A stretch of 64,000 nt of DNA from Paraburkholderia phenoliruptrix (lineage in GTDB: Bacteria; Pseudomonadota; Gammaproteobacteria; Burkholderiales; Burkholderiaceae): NCBI RefSeq assembly GCF_902859825.1, contig NZ_CADIKB010000002.1, positions 359,479 through 423,478 on the forward strand, written 5' to 3'. Positions within the stretch are counted from its first letter, which is position 1; the number at the start of each line of letters is the position of its first letter. The notes under the pieces were generated by a model. It made no database searches. It saw only the letters and a list, made by a program, of their open reading frames with translations, and was not told the origin of the DNA. Shown one piece after another: positions 50,301 through 58,870 of the stretch. A program made the translations under genes and the position numbers.

Positions 50301-53300
50301 GTGAATGCAGACGGCACCATTAAGAAGCCGTCATTCACTATCGGTGGGCAGACCTATTCGGATGTGGGTTCGGCTATTGCAGCCGCGGTGGGTAGCGGCT
50401 CGGCAAACGCCGTCCAGTACGACACATCGGCGCACAACAAGGTGACGCTGGGCGGGCTGGTTGGCACCCCGGCGCCGGTCACCTTGACGAATGTCGCCAA
50501 CGGTGTCGCGAGCAGCGATGCAGTGAACGTTGCGCAGTTGCAGGCCATGGGCGGCACGTTCAACAGCAGTGGTGGTGTGACCAACGCCTTTGTCGCGTAT
50601 GACGATACGACAAAGAGTAAGGTAACGTTTGGGGGCAGCGGCGCGACCAAGGCCGTAACGCTGACCAACGTCGCGAATGGCGTCGCGAGCAGCGATGCGG
50701 TGAACGTTGCGCAGTTGCAGGCTATGGGGGGCACTTTCAATAGCAGCGGCGCAGTAACGAATGCATTCGTTGCATATGACGACACGACGAAGGGCTCAAT
50801 CACGCTGAAGGGTACGAGCGGCACGACCATCACCAATTTGAAGGCGGGCGTGCTCTCGGCCACAAGCACGGACGCCGTTAATGGTAACCAGCTGTACCAA
50901 ACTAACGCGAACGTTGCGAACCTGGCGGGTAACCTGACGAATGTGACCAACACGGTCAACAACATCGTCAATGGTGGCGGCATCAAATATTTCCACACGA
51001 ACTCGACGCTTGCGGACTCGTCGGCGAGCGGTGCGAATGCCGTGGCGATCGGCGGCGCAGCGAGCGCGTCAGCAAGCAACTCCGTCGCACTCGGTTCGAA
51101 TTCGGTGGCCACCCGCGCTAACGCCGTGTCGGTGGGCGCTGTGGGTTCAGAACGTCAACTGATCAATGTGGCCAACGGTACGAACGGCACCGATGCAGTG
51201 AATGTCCAGCAACTGCAGGCTATGGGCGGCATGATCAACAGCAGTGGCGTGGTGACTAACGCCTTTGTTGCCTACGATGACACGACCAAAGCCAAGGTAA
51301 CCTTTGGCGGCACCGGCGCGACAAAGGCAGTAACGTTGACCAACCTGGCCAACGGCATAGCAAGCAGCGACGCCGTGAACGTTGCGCAGTTGCAGGCGAT
51401 GGGCGGTACGTTCAACAGCAGCGGCGGCGTGACGAACGCATTTGTCGCGTACGACGATACGACAAAGAGCAAAGTCACCTTGGGGGGCAGCGGCTCGACC
51501 AAGGCAGTGACGCTGACCAACGTCGCGAACGGCGTAGCAAGCAGCGACGCCGTGAACGTTGCGCAGTTGCAGGCTATGGGCGGTACGTTCAACAGCAGCG
51601 GCGGCGTGACGAACGCATTTGTCGCGTACGACGATACGACAAAGAGCAAAGTCACCTTGGGGGGCAGCGGCTCGACCAAGGCAGTGACGCTGACCAACGT
51701 CGCGAACGGCATAGCAAGCAGCGACGCCGTGAACGTTGCACAATTGCAGGCGATGGGCGGTACGTTCAACAGCAGCGGCGTGGCGACCAACGCTTTCGTT
51801 GCGTATGACGATACGACCAAGGGCTCCATCACGCTTAAGGGCGCGAGCGGTTCGACAAAAATCACAAACTTGAAAGCAGGCGCGCTGTCCAGCACGAGCC
51901 TCGACGCAGTCAACGGTAGCCAGTTGTACGCCATGGCGAGCGGAGTTGCGAACGCGCTGGGCGGTGGTTCAACGGTCAGTCCGACCGGCGCGATCTCCAC
52001 TCCGACCTATCAGCTGTCCGGTGGCACATATTCGGACGTCGGTTCCGCACTTAGTGGTATCGACGGTGAGGTCAGCTCTATCAACAACACCATCGCTGAT
52101 ACGACGAAGTACATCAAAGTCGTGTCCGCGTCGAGCGCGGCAATTGCGTCCGGTGGGGAAGCAGTGGCAATCGGCGGCGGGGCATATTCCAGCGGATCCA
52201 ATGCCGTTGCTATCGGCTCGGGCGCACGCTCGCAGTTTGCAAACTCAGTGGCGCTTGGCTCCAACTCGCGGGTCACGACGGCAAATACGATTTCTGTCGG
52301 CGACGTGGGTTCCGAGCGCCGCATCATGAACGTGGCGAACGGCGTGAGTAGCACTGACGCTGTTACTCTCGCCCAGTTGAACGCACTGAAGGCATCTCTC
52401 ACGCCGCCAGTGCAATCCAGCGGCGTGAAGTCACTCCTTCTGGGCGCGGCGGTGCCGGTCACCAACTATATCGCTGTCAGTACCAATGTCACGCCGGGCC
52501 TCCCTGCGACTTCGACGGACAACACTGAGAATGCCATGGCCATCGGGCCGGGTGCTATGGCACAAGGTGCTGGGTCAGTTGTCATTGGCGCTGGCTCAGG
52601 CTCGTTCCGTGCCGGCTCAACTGCGGTCGGCTCCTATGCGGTTGCGTCGGCGCTCAATGCAACGGTCATTGGTGATGGCGCTACGACCAACAACAACGCC
52701 GACAACGCGGTGGCGATTGGCTACATGGCCGCGGCGCAAGGTGCTGACTCGTTGGCGCTTGGCTCTAATAGCATCACGAACGCTGTAAATTCTGTCACGC
52801 TGGGCAGCAATGCGAACGTAGCCACGACCGGTACAAACTCGATGGCTCTCGGCACAGGTGCCTCTGCTTCTGCGGCTAACGCGGTCGCGATTGGCTACAA
52901 CTCGGTCGCGGATCGTGCCGATGCCGTTTCCGTCGGCAGCAGCTCGAAACAGAACCAGATCGTCAACGTTGCCGCCGGTACGCAGAACACCGACGCGGTC
53001 AACCTCGGCCAGATGAACGCAGCTATCAACGCGATCGCTGGCGGCGGTGCGCCGAACGCGGTGGTCTATGACACGTCCGCGCATACGTCCGTGACGCTCG
53101 GTACAGGTGGCGCACCGGTCAAAGTGTCCAACGTCGCAGACGGTGTCGCTAACAACGACGCGGTCAACGTCGAGCAACTGAAGGCGATGGGCGCAAGCAT
53201 CGGCTCAAGCGGCAATGTGACGAACGCCTTCGTTGCATACGACGACACTAACCGGACCAAGGTCACGCTCGGTCTTCCGGGTTCGACCACGCCGGTCATT

Positions 53301-55133
53301 CTGGCGAATGTCGGCGCGGGCCAGGTGAGCTCGACCAGCACGCAGGCCATCAACGGTTCGCAACTGTACGGTGCAATGGCCAGCACGGCGGCGGCGCTGG
53401 GCGGCGGCTCGTCCGTCACGGCAAACGGTGCGATCACGAAACCGAGCTACACGTTGAACGGCGCAACTTACACGGACGTCGGCGCCGCACTCGTCGCGGC
53501 TGCGTCGGGCGGCGGTGGCGGCAGCTCGCCGAATGCCGTGCTGTATGACACGTCGGCACACACGTCCGTTACCCTCGGCACCGCTGGCGCGCCGGTGAGA
53601 ATGTCGAACGTCGCTGACGGCGCCGCCAACAACGACGCGGTCAACGTTGAGCAACTGCGGGCAATGGGCGCAAGCATCGGCTCAAGCGGCAATGTGACGA
53701 ACGCGTTCGTTGCGTATGACGATGCCACCAAGACCAAGGTCACGTTTGGTATCTCCGGCTCTGCCACGCCGGTGATTCTGTCGAACGTCGGATCCGGCCA
53801 GGTGGCATCGAGCAGCACCGAAGCAATCAACGGTTCGCAGCTCTACACCGCGATGAACAGTGCGGCGGCGGCATTGGGTGGCGGCTCGTCCGTCACGGCT
53901 AACGGCGCCATCACCAAGCCCGCGTATGTCATCAACGGCGGTACGTACAACGGCGTGGCGGCAGCGATCAGTGCGCTGGATGCGGAGGCTCGCGGCGGTA
54001 GCACGGACGCAGTCATCTATGACACGTCGGTACACGACAAAGTGACCTTGGGCGGCTCTAACGCGGCATCCCCGGTGACGATCGCGAACGTCGCCGACGC
54101 AACGAGCGACAACGAGGCCGTGAACCTGAAGCAGTTGAAGGCGGCTGGCCTGAACGTCGACCCGTCGGGCAATGTGACGAACTCGTTCGTGGCATATGAC
54201 AACGCGTCCAAGGATACGGTCACCTTCAACGCAGGCGGAACGCCGACCCAGTTGAAGAACGTGGCTGCCGGCACGGAAGGAACCGATGCCGTCAACGTCG
54301 ACCAGATGAAGACGTACGTCGCGCAGCACGGCGGCGACGGCACCGCAAACGGCGTGGCCTACGACGACTCATCGAAGACTCAAGTGACGTTGGGCGGCAC
54401 GGGCTCGACCACGCCGGTCACGTTGACTAACGTGGCCGACGGCAAGAACGCCTCCGACGCAGTCAGCTACGGGCAGTTCTCCGCCCTGGAAAACACGGTG
54501 AAGAACATCTCGGACACGGGCGGTTCGACCTATGTCACCGTTAATAACCCGGGAACGGGCGGTACTGCGGCAGTCGCTTCGGGCACCGATTCGATCGCGA
54601 TTGGTAATGGCGCGGTTGCGTCGGGTGCTGAGTCGATCGCAATCGGCAAGAACACCAAGACGACGGGTGATAAGTCGGTCGCCATGGGTTCCGGCGCTTC
54701 GGCTTCGAACGTGAACTCCGTTGCGCTGGGTGCGAACTCGACGACGGATCGCGACAACACGGTATCGGTCGGCTCCGTCGGCGCGGAACGTCAGATCACC
54801 AATGTCGCGGCGGGCACGAGCGCGACCGACGCAGTCAACCTGGGTCAGTTGAACAATGCCATGGGTAGCATGAGCAATACGATCAACAACGTTGATCGTA
54901 GCGCTGCCAAGGGTATTGCTGCGGCGTCTGCGCTGAACATCGTCACGCCGTATCTGCCGGGCCGTACTACGATCAACGCGGGTGTCGCGAACTACCGCGG
55001 CTATCAGGCGGTTGGTCTGGGCGTGTCGCGGTGGAACGAGAAGGGCACGATCAACTACAACCTTGGCGTGTCCAGCTCCGGCGGCAATAGCACCATCGTT
55101 CGCGCTGGTATCGGCATCGTTCTCGGCAACTAA
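47310..55133 (+). CDS. Giant YadA-type trimeric autotransporter adhesin
   Basis: A 2607-residue type Vc adhesin. The extended signal peptide (ESPR) starts MNKSYISVWNDVSGTWVAAPE and runs into a hydrophobic core with cleavage near GTAAAQA (about residue 77). The passenger alternates YadA-like head repeats (AVAIGS/SVALGSNS units), necks (DAVNxxQL) and stalk segments. The membrane anchor (about 2530-2607) starts RSAAKGIAAASALN and ends with IVRAGIGIVLGN. The frame is open from 47082, but ESPR and GGGA upstream fix the ATG at 47310. It would mediate attachment or autoagglutination. Large internal repeats are listed separately. Confidence 0.94.
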   Translation: MNKSYISVWNDVSGTWVAAPETAKARGRATASSSTISSDAGGQSRPATALKAAFMPIAMAIGAMGMSMVPGTAAAQAVTGNGGLELCPGQLGMDAMGSSWGPVSSAVQSMRCNGDRGMSFSLNNGATDNGANGYTDGAITARVAGYADGHLELAALSGIYMLNTVNMAGNKITQLGAGDVSQSSSDAVNGAQLYQYTRYFQANSPSSDPASNARATGASSVASGPYSLAAGSNSSAYGANAVALGTNSVALGAGSVASRSDAVSVGYLSSDGKSQYTRQITNVTAGAAGTDAVNVDQLNAAIASVNGGGGGGPTPNAVTYDSSLSNLITLKGSSGTKITNLTAGDASSKWSTDAVNGGQLYQTNQDVANVASNVANVAGNLANVTNVVNNFVNNGIAGNPLIVTYDSSARDIVTLGGTTHTSAVKLTNVAAGDISSANSTDAVNGAQLYATNQTLNSLGNNLSGAITNIYNNGVKYFHTKSTLGDGSADGTDSVAIGGLAIASANNSVALGSNSVADRANAVSVGSSTAQRQIINVAAGSQDNDAVNLGQMNAAIQAVAGGGSPDAVVYDSSTHTNLTLGGKVATSAVGLTNVAAGAVTSGSSDAINGSQLYNAANSVANALGGGSSVSSNGSVTNPSYVVQGTTYNDVGSAISGLSTNVENSSKYVKVVSAASSSIATGSEAVAIGGAAYSSGAGAVAIGSGARSQFANSVALGANSRVTVANTVSIGDVGSERRIMNVANGVANTDAVTVSQLSAVQAALSQQIVKSSGVKSMLLGASTLGATPVTAYIAVSSNVTPGTSTSTDNSTDAMAIGPTATALGTGSLAVGAGSGTALSGSTAVGTGAAALALEATVIGAGANTSNAATNAVAIGYNAAAQGANALSLGSTSMANASNAVAMGGSAVVTTAGTNSMALGANATVSQANSVAIGTNATASASNSVALGSNSIADRADTVSVGSVSTQRQVVNVGAGTQGTDAVNVNQLTGVTNMIGGGAGVNADGTIKKPSFTIGGQTYSDVGSAIAAAVGSGSANAVQYDTSAHNKVTLGGLVGTPAPVTLTNVANGVASSDAVNVAQLQAMGGTFNSSGGVTNAFVAYDDTTKSKVTFGGSGATKAVTLTNVANGVASSDAVNVAQLQAMGGTFNSSGAVTNAFVAYDDTTKGSITLKGTSGTTITNLKAGVLSATSTDAVNGNQLYQTNANVANLAGNLTNVTNTVNNIVNGGGIKYFHTNSTLADSSASGANAVAIGGAASASASNSVALGSNSVATRANAVSVGAVGSERQLINVANGTNGTDAVNVQQLQAMGGMINSSGVVTNAFVAYDDTTKAKVTFGGTGATKAVTLTNLANGIASSDAVNVAQLQAMGGTFNSSGGVTNAFVAYDDTTKSKVTLGGSGSTKAVTLTNVANGVASSDAVNVAQLQAMGGTFNSSGGVTNAFVAYDDTTKSKVTLGGSGSTKAVTLTNVANGIASSDAVNVAQLQAMGGTFNSSGVATNAFVAYDDTTKGSITLKGASGSTKITNLKAGALSSTSLDAVNGSQLYAMASGVANALGGGSTVSPTGAISTPTYQLSGGTYSDVGSALSGIDGEVSSINNTIADTTKYIKVVSASSAAIASGGEAVAIGGGAYSSGSNAVAIGSGARSQFANSVALGSNSRVTTANTISVGDVGSERRIMNVANGVSSTDAVTLAQLNALKASLTPPVQSSGVKSLLLGAAVPVTNYIAVSTNVTPGLPATSTDNTENAMAIGPGAMAQGAGSVVIGAGSGSFRAGSTAVGSYAVASALNATVIGDGATTNNNADNAVAIGYMAAAQGADSLALGSNSITNAVNSVTLGSNANVATTGTNSMALGTGASASAANAVAIGYNSVADRADAVSVGSSSKQNQIVNVAAGTQNTDAVNLGQMNAAINAIAGGGAPNAVVYDTSAHTSVTLGTGGAPVKVSNVADGVANNDAVNVEQLKAMGASIGSSGNVTNAFVAYDDTNRTKVTLGLPGSTTPVILANVGAGQVSSTSTQAINGSQLYGAMASTAAALGGGSSVTANGAITKPSYTLNGATYTDVGAALVAAASGGGGGSSPNAVLYDTSAHTSVTLGTAGAPVRMSNVADGAANNDAVNVEQLRAMGASIGSSGNVTNAFVAYDDATKTKVTFGISGSATPVILSNVGSGQVASSSTEAINGSQLYTAMNSAAAALGGGSSVTANGAITKPAYVINGGTYNGVAAAISALDAEARGGSTDAVIYDTSVHDKVTLGGSNAASPVTIANVADATSDNEAVNLKQLKAAGLNVDPSGNVTNSFVAYDNASKDTVTFNAGGTPTQLKNVAAGTEGTDAVNVDQMKTYVAQHGGDGTANGVAYDDSSKTQVTLGGTGSTTPVTLTNVADGKNASDAVSYGQFSALENTVKNISDTGGSTYVTVNNPGTGGTAAVASGTDSIAIGNGAVASGAESIAIGKNTKTTGDKSVAMGSGASASNVNSVALGANSTTDRDNTVSVGSVGAERQITNVAAGTSATDAVNLGQLNNAMGSMSNTINNVDRSAAKGIAAASALNIVTPYLPGRTTINAGVANYRGYQAVGLGVSRWNEKGTINYNLGVSSSGGNSTIVRAGIGIVLGN
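49302..53000 (+). repeat. Duplicated head module in the adhesin, offset 2805 bp
   Basis: A block starting at 49302 (KYVKVVSAASSSIATGSEA...) is repeated from 52107 (KYIKVVSASSAAIASGGEA...). Both run through GSGARSQFANSVALG, GDVGSERRIMNVANGV, SSGVKS-LLGA and NVTPG to the next neck. The offset of 2805 bp is 935 codons, so the duplication is in frame. The copies have diverged at many positions, so the event is not recent. Confidence 0.8.
50512..51717 (+). repeat. 177-bp (59-codon) tandem repeats in the adhesin stalk
   Basis: Units beginning GCAGCGA(C/T)G (SSDAVNVAQLQAMGG...) start at 50512, 50689, 51364, 51541 and 51718, in steps of 177 bp inside each cluster. The units at 51364-51540 and 51541-51717 are almost identical at the nucleotide level, differing at only a few bases. 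Each unit encodes a neck, an AFVAYDDTTK segment and a KVTLGGSGSTKAVTL strand. Because units are whole codons, recombination between them would change stalk length without breaking the frame. Confidence 0.88.
53055..54000 (+). repeat. 477-bp direct repeat in the adhesin
   Basis: The segment from 53055 (NAVVYDTSAHTSVTLG) recurs at 53532 (NAVLYDTSAHTSVTLG), an offset of 477 bp or 159 codons. Both copies share AMGASIGSSGNVTNAFVAYDD, QAINGSQLY-type necks and GGGSSVTANGAITKP. It is a further in-frame duplication near the C-terminal end of the stalk. Confidence 0.8.
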
Positions 55134-55180
55134 GGGAAAGGCCGGCAGGCCTCCAATAGAAGTTTGAGACGTTAGCTGTC

Positions 55181-55211
55181 GGGGTCGCACGGGAAGCTTC
55201 CGTGCGACCCC
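55181..55211 (+). terminator. Strong hairpin terminator after the adhesin
   Basis: GGGGTCGCACGG (55181-55192) and CCGTGCGACCCC (55200-55211) form a perfect 12-bp stem around GAAGCTT, followed by TCTTT. It lies 47 bp after the adhesin stop and 21 bp before the OmpA-like ATG, so read-through of this hairpin would set the ratio between the two. Confidence 0.75.
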
Positions 55212-55232
55212 TCTTTCCATGAGAAAACACAC

Positions 55233-56333
55233 ATGAAGTATTCCTTGATTGCCATCGCGCTTGCCGCGATGCTCGCCGGCTGTTCGTCGCCTGCGACGCG
55301 CGACCGGCTGCAGATTCAGGACCCCACGGTCCTGCAGAACGGCTTCAGCGCCACTCAAAGCCAGGCCGCGGGCGCCGTGACGCCGCAGTGGATCGACACC
55401 TATGGCGGCATCAAACGCGGTGCATTGCTCGATACCATCCAGGGCCGCCTGCAAGCCCTCGGCGAGCGCAAGAACAACTACTTCGGCGAAAAGGCGCAGT
55501 GTTGGCTGAACGCCGCCAGCGCCGAGCGTTACAGCCGCGATAACTGGGGCTTTGTGGAGGAAGCGCTGGTTCAGGCCAACCGCCTGACCACGGCACTCGA
55601 AACTGGACAGGGCCTGTCCGTCGACAATCCGGAACTGCGTACAGCTTCAGTGATTCGTCCCGACCTGTGGAAGCAGATTCTGGAAGCCAAGACGTCTCCT
55701 CTCTTCCCGCAATGCCAGGAAGCACAGCGTTTGACGGCGTGCTCCGAAGTCGAAATGATTCACGCGGGCCACGAGGCATGGACGCGAAACTTCAACGAAA
55801 GCCAACGTCTCGTGGACGCGGTGGAGAAAGGTTTGCCAGGCATAGGCACAGCGCTCGGAGCGTGCACGCCGCCCGTGGCCGTAAAGGCGGTTCCGGAGAT
55901 CCCCCCGAAAATGACGCTTCAAGCCGACGCCACTTTCAAGTTCGACCGCTCGGACCTGGGCGGCATGCTTCCCGCCGGCAAGGCCAAGCTGGACCAACTT
56001 GTTCGCGACCTGAAGCAGGTGGACGACGTGACCGGCATTCGAATTGAAGGCTACACGGACCGTCTGGGTAGCGAGAGCTACAACCGGCAACTGTCGACGA
56101 GGCGCGCAGAGACGGTCAAGCGCTATCTGCAAAACGGCGGCGTCAGTACACCGATAGCAGCGCGCGGCCGGGGCAAGGACAATCCAGTGGTGCAATGTAA
56201 CGACCGGAACCGCCAGGCTCTGATCGATTGTCTCGCACCGAACCGTCGGGTCGAGCTGGAATTTGCGCGCGGCGACGCGCATCGACCTGCTCAGCAGAAG
56301 CCGGAGCAGTGGCAGAGCGAGCAAACGCAGTGA
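55233..56333 (+). CDS. OmpA-like lipoprotein, second copy
   Basis: A 366-residue lipoprotein (lipobox MLAGC, Cys about residue 17). It has the same helical N-terminal domain as the protein at 32273 and a C-terminal OmpA-like domain (FKFDRSDLGGMLPAGKAKL, IEGYTDRLGSESYNRQLSTRRA, CLAPNRRVELEF). A polar tail rich in Gln, Pro and Glu ends it. It follows the adhesin gene by 99 bp. OmpA-domain proteins next to trimeric autotransporters may help passage or anchoring at the peptidoglycan; this is inference. Confidence 0.88.
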   Translation: MKYSLIAIALAAMLAGCSSPATRDRLQIQDPTVLQNGFSATQSQAAGAVTPQWIDTYGGIKRGALLDTIQGRLQALGERKNNYFGEKAQCWLNAASAERYSRDNWGFVEEALVQANRLTTALETGQGLSVDNPELRTASVIRPDLWKQILEAKTSPLFPQCQEAQRLTACSEVEMIHAGHEAWTRNFNESQRLVDAVEKGLPGIGTALGACTPPVAVKAVPEIPPKMTLQADATFKFDRSDLGGMLPAGKAKLDQLVRDLKQVDDVTGIRIEGYTDRLGSESYNRQLSTRRAETVKRYLQNGGVSTPIAARGRGKDNPVVQCNDRNRQALIDCLAPNRRVELEFARGDAHRPAQQKPEQWQSEQTQ

Positions 56334-56690
56334 CGGCCGCGTGACTGTTGGGGGAGCGCTAGCAGACGGGCGCCCCTTCAACAGTTCACGTCATCAATTC
56401 TTCGCTGCGCCCCGACACCGCCATCGGCAATCGCGGGCTCGAGGGCGGGCATTCCAGTAGGTCGCGCGTAATCGGGATAAGTCGCCAACACAGCGCAAAT
56501 CCCGGTGCAAATTCGCTTCAAGCTATCCGTCAAGAGAATGCGAAATGTCCCCACGCAATTGCGGACGAATCTATTCGTCTTGCGGCAGAGCTACCGCCCC
56601 AACGTTGTTAACATAAACGGCAATCCCCGTTGGGCTGTTTCTGTTTCGTTTTGCGCCCCTTGATTAATAAGAAAACAAATGGAGCTGTAA
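56334..56690. other. Intergenic region, 357 bp, before the second response regulator
   Basis: It contains the inverted repeat AACGG-N6-CCGTT (56616-56620, 56627-56631), the small palindromes AACGTT and GTTAAC just before it, and a ribosome-binding site GGAG 7 bases before 56691. The AT-rich last 80 bp look like a promoter, so the regulator is probably transcribed separately from the OmpA-like gene. Confidence 0.45.
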
Positions 56691-57299
56691 ATGAAGAGAA
56701 TCGCAATCATTGACGATCACCCAATCATGAGAGGGACGATAGCCAACGTATTGCGCGCCGACCCTGAACTGGACCTGGTAGGTGAATGCGGCGACGGCGA
56801 AGAGGGTCTGCAAATGGTTTTGAGGGAAAAGCCGGATCTGGTCATCATCGACCTTGACTTGCCGCGGCTCGATGGCTTGTCCATGATCCGCCGTATTCGC
56901 GAGGAAAACTTAAAGATCTGCATTCTTGTACTTTCCGCGAAGCCCGAAGACGTCATGGCCGGATATACACGCACCGCCGGTGCGAACGGCTATGTGGGCA
57001 AAGGGCGCAACATGAGCGAGCTCATTACGGCGCTCAAGACCATCCTCTTCGGCTACGACTGTTTTCCCGCGGATGCGACCGGATCTGTGCCCGAAAACGC
57101 CTTCAGTTCACTGTCGGCGCGTGAGGTGGAAGTATTGCAACATCTCGCGCGCGGCGCGAGTAATCGCGATATCGCCAGTCGCCTGTATCTGAGCGACAAG
57201 ACCGTGAGTACCTACAAGAGCCGTATTCAGGAAAAGCTCGGGGTGTCGTCGCTCGCAGCATTAATTGAGTTCGCTGCGTTACACAGGCTGATCGACTAG
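56691..57299 (+). CDS. NarL/FixJ-family response regulator, second copy
   Basis: A 202-residue regulator. The receiver has IIDDHPIMR, phospho-acceptor Asp54 (VIIDLDLPRLDG), VLSAKPED and Lys in GYVGKGR. The LuxR-type helix-turn-helix is LSAREVEVLQHLARGASNRDIASRLY and DKTVSTYKSRIQEKLGVSSLA. It is a paralogue of the regulator at 33465 (both share the DLD-PR phosphorylation loop). The neighbouring Hpt protein and adhesin suggest that it governs attachment functions, much like the RocA1-type regulators of Pseudomonas fimbriae. Confidence 0.92.
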   Translation: MKRIAIIDDHPIMRGTIANVLRADPELDLVGECGDGEEGLQMVLREKPDLVIIDLDLPRLDGLSMIRRIREENLKICILVLSAKPEDVMAGYTRTAGANGYVGKGRNMSELITALKTILFGYDCFPADATGSVPENAFSSLSAREVEVLQHLARGASNRDIASRLYLSDKTVSTYKSRIQEKLGVSSLAALIEFAALHRLID

Positions 57300-57308
57300 T
57301 CCGAGGCT

Positions 57309-57503
57309 ATGAGCGAGACGGCATTGTACGACGGTGAACACTGCGACCGCCCGCAGCGTGCACGCGGCGCTCGTGAGGCGCATGGCGTGCCGCTTGGGCA
57401 GCTCGTCATGCACGCTGTCAGGCAGCGCATGCAAGCGGCTCGCGAAAAACCAAAGCCGTCTGATTCATACAAAGGCGGCCAACATCTGGACAAAAAGCCG
57501 TGA
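57309..57503 (+). CDS. Possible small coupled protein, 64 residues
   Basis: The ATG at 57309 opens a basic, hydrophilic 64-residue frame (MSETALYDGEHCDRPQRARG to GGQHLDKKP). Its stop overlaps the GTG of the Hpt gene (GTGA), an arrangement typical of translational coupling. The ribosome-binding site (GAGG) is only 2 bases from the ATG, and the protein has no recognised domain, so it may be only a leader that delivers ribosomes to the Hpt gene. Confidence 0.45.
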   Translation: MSETALYDGEHCDRPQRARGAREAHGVPLGQLVMHAVRQRMQAAREKPKPSDSYKGGQHLDKKP

Positions 57504-57856
57504 ACCGATCTTCGGAGCCGTTCGATCGTCGTTACCTACACGCTCTCGTTGAAGAAGGGCTAAACCTGAGCGCATTCCTTGACGGCTGGTGTCAAGCGAT
57601 GTGCGATGACCTCAACCGTCTCCGCGAATTGCAACGCGAAGGTGACTTCGCGCCCGTTCCTCGGTTATTGCACCGACTGAGCGGGGCCCTCGGCCTCGTT
57701 GGCGCGCACAGTTTGATGGAGGCATTGCGGCAGGGGCAAGCAGCAGCATCCGGGCAGGACGGCGCATCGATTGATCTGCTTGCGGAGCGAATTCAAACGT
57801 TGATCGGACAACTGCAGGCCGTGGGTGACGAACATGGAGCGGCCTGCCATGACTAG
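57500..57856 (+). CDS. Stand-alone Hpt phosphotransfer protein, second copy
   Basis: A 118-residue helical protein with the Hpt motif. Phospho-accepting His58 is in LLHRLSGALGLVGAHSL, preceded by the helix LDGWCQAMCDDLNRLRELQREGDF. The start is GTG at 57500, overlapping the preceding frame by 4 bp. It corresponds in position to the Hpt at 34124, though the two sequences are well diverged. It would pass phosphate from an unlinked hybrid kinase to the regulator at 56691. Confidence 0.8.
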   Translation: MNRSSEPFDRRYLHALVEEGLNLSAFLDGWCQAMCDDLNRLRELQREGDFAPVPRLLHRLSGALGLVGAHSLMEALRQGQAAASGQDGASIDLLAERIQTLIGQLQAVGDEHGAACHD

Positions 57857-58859
57857 GCCCTTGGCCTTGATCGAGGGGGCGCTCGCGCTTCCAAGTTCGC
57901 GTTCGCTGTCCGGCTTGCCGCCGCCTTTCGGCTCATGGCGACGCTCGGCGTCGCACACACAGGCGCGCGAGCCGCACTCAGCGATGCCCGGCGCGCCGGG
58001 ATATGCGCCCACTGCGCGCCCTCGCGTTCGCATTCCGCCAAATACCAGATTTCTGTTCTTCTACAAGCTGCCGCAGCGGCCCAGTTCTGACGGTCGTTTC
58101 GACGAGCAACTGGCCGAAGCCCGGCGTTACCTCGAAGCGGATGACCCGCGCCCCCATTCGTCGCGGTCTGATCGAATACTCGGTGCCGCCATCTTCGTGG
58201 GCTGCAGCATCGCGCTCGCCTGGTTGCTGGCAACCTGTTCCACGCACGAAATCACCGGCAACGATACAGTGGCGGCAAGACCGTCTCCCGCGGTAGTACG
58301 TGCGGACCCTGTTACGGCTGAGCCGGCCAAATCGGTCGTCAATGTGACGCAAGCGTCGCGGGAGGGAGAGCCGGCCGCATCGCCTGCAACGAACCGCTGG
58401 CAGAAAATTGAACATCGCGTCGGCACGGTGAGCTCGTCACAGCAAGTGAAGCGGGAGGCGAACGCAAACGCGGGCCCGCCGCGCCAACTCGCCGGCGGGA
58501 ACCGGCTGACGAGCATTCATCGCCCGCTTGCAGTAGAGAGGTTCAACCACGTACCAATCGAAAGGGGTCAAGCCGCACTGAACCATCTGGTTCATCCGCA
58601 AACGCCTCTTGCGGCACATGGCCCGCATCAGGAAACCGCGTCTCGATTCAGCTTAGACGACTCAGCCGAGCGCGCCGCGCTGTCCGATTGGGCCGCGCAG
58701 CAGCGGCACGCCAGCATCACGACTACAACGCGCCCAACGCCGTCCGGGTCGGCGCCGACCTCGGACAACATCGACTGGAACGCTCATATGACTCAGCGTC
58801 GAATTACCGACAATCCCGCCGCCTTCCAGTCCGGCCCCGCATCGCTCGGGTCCCACTGA
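57849..58859 (+). CDS. Unrecognised single-span membrane protein coupled to the Hpt gene
   Basis: A 336-residue protein whose ATG at 57849 overlaps the Hpt stop by 8 bp. A cytoplasmic, Pro/Arg-rich N-terminus includes TRFLFFYKLPQRPSSDG and EQLAEARRYLEADDP. A single helix (ILGAAIFVGCSIALAWLLATC, about residues 109-130) is followed by a ~200-residue polar, low-complexity outer part (periplasmic if N-in). I know no family for it. It ends in a bidirectional terminator. The first cassette at 34 kb has no counterpart. A membrane partner for the relay or a surface accessory are both possible. Confidence 0.7.
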   Translation: MTRPLALIEGALALPSSRSLSGLPPPFGSWRRSASHTQAREPHSAMPGAPGYAPTARPRVRIPPNTRFLFFYKLPQRPSSDGRFDEQLAEARRYLEADDPRPHSSRSDRILGAAIFVGCSIALAWLLATCSTHEITGNDTVAARPSPAVVRADPVTAEPAKSVVNVTQASREGEPAASPATNRWQKIEHRVGTVSSSQQVKREANANAGPPRQLAGGNRLTSIHRPLAVERFNHVPIERGQAALNHLVHPQTPLAAHGPHQETASRFSLDDSAERAALSDWAAQQRHASITTTTRPTPSGSAPTSDNIDWNAHMTQRRITDNPAAFQSGPASLGSH

Positions 58860-58870
58860 GTGGCGAAAAA

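Noticed and set aside
50512..51717. Regular repeats considered as a CRISPR array
   Set aside because: The 177-bp units have no spacers, are multiples of three and lie in an intact adhesin reading frame.
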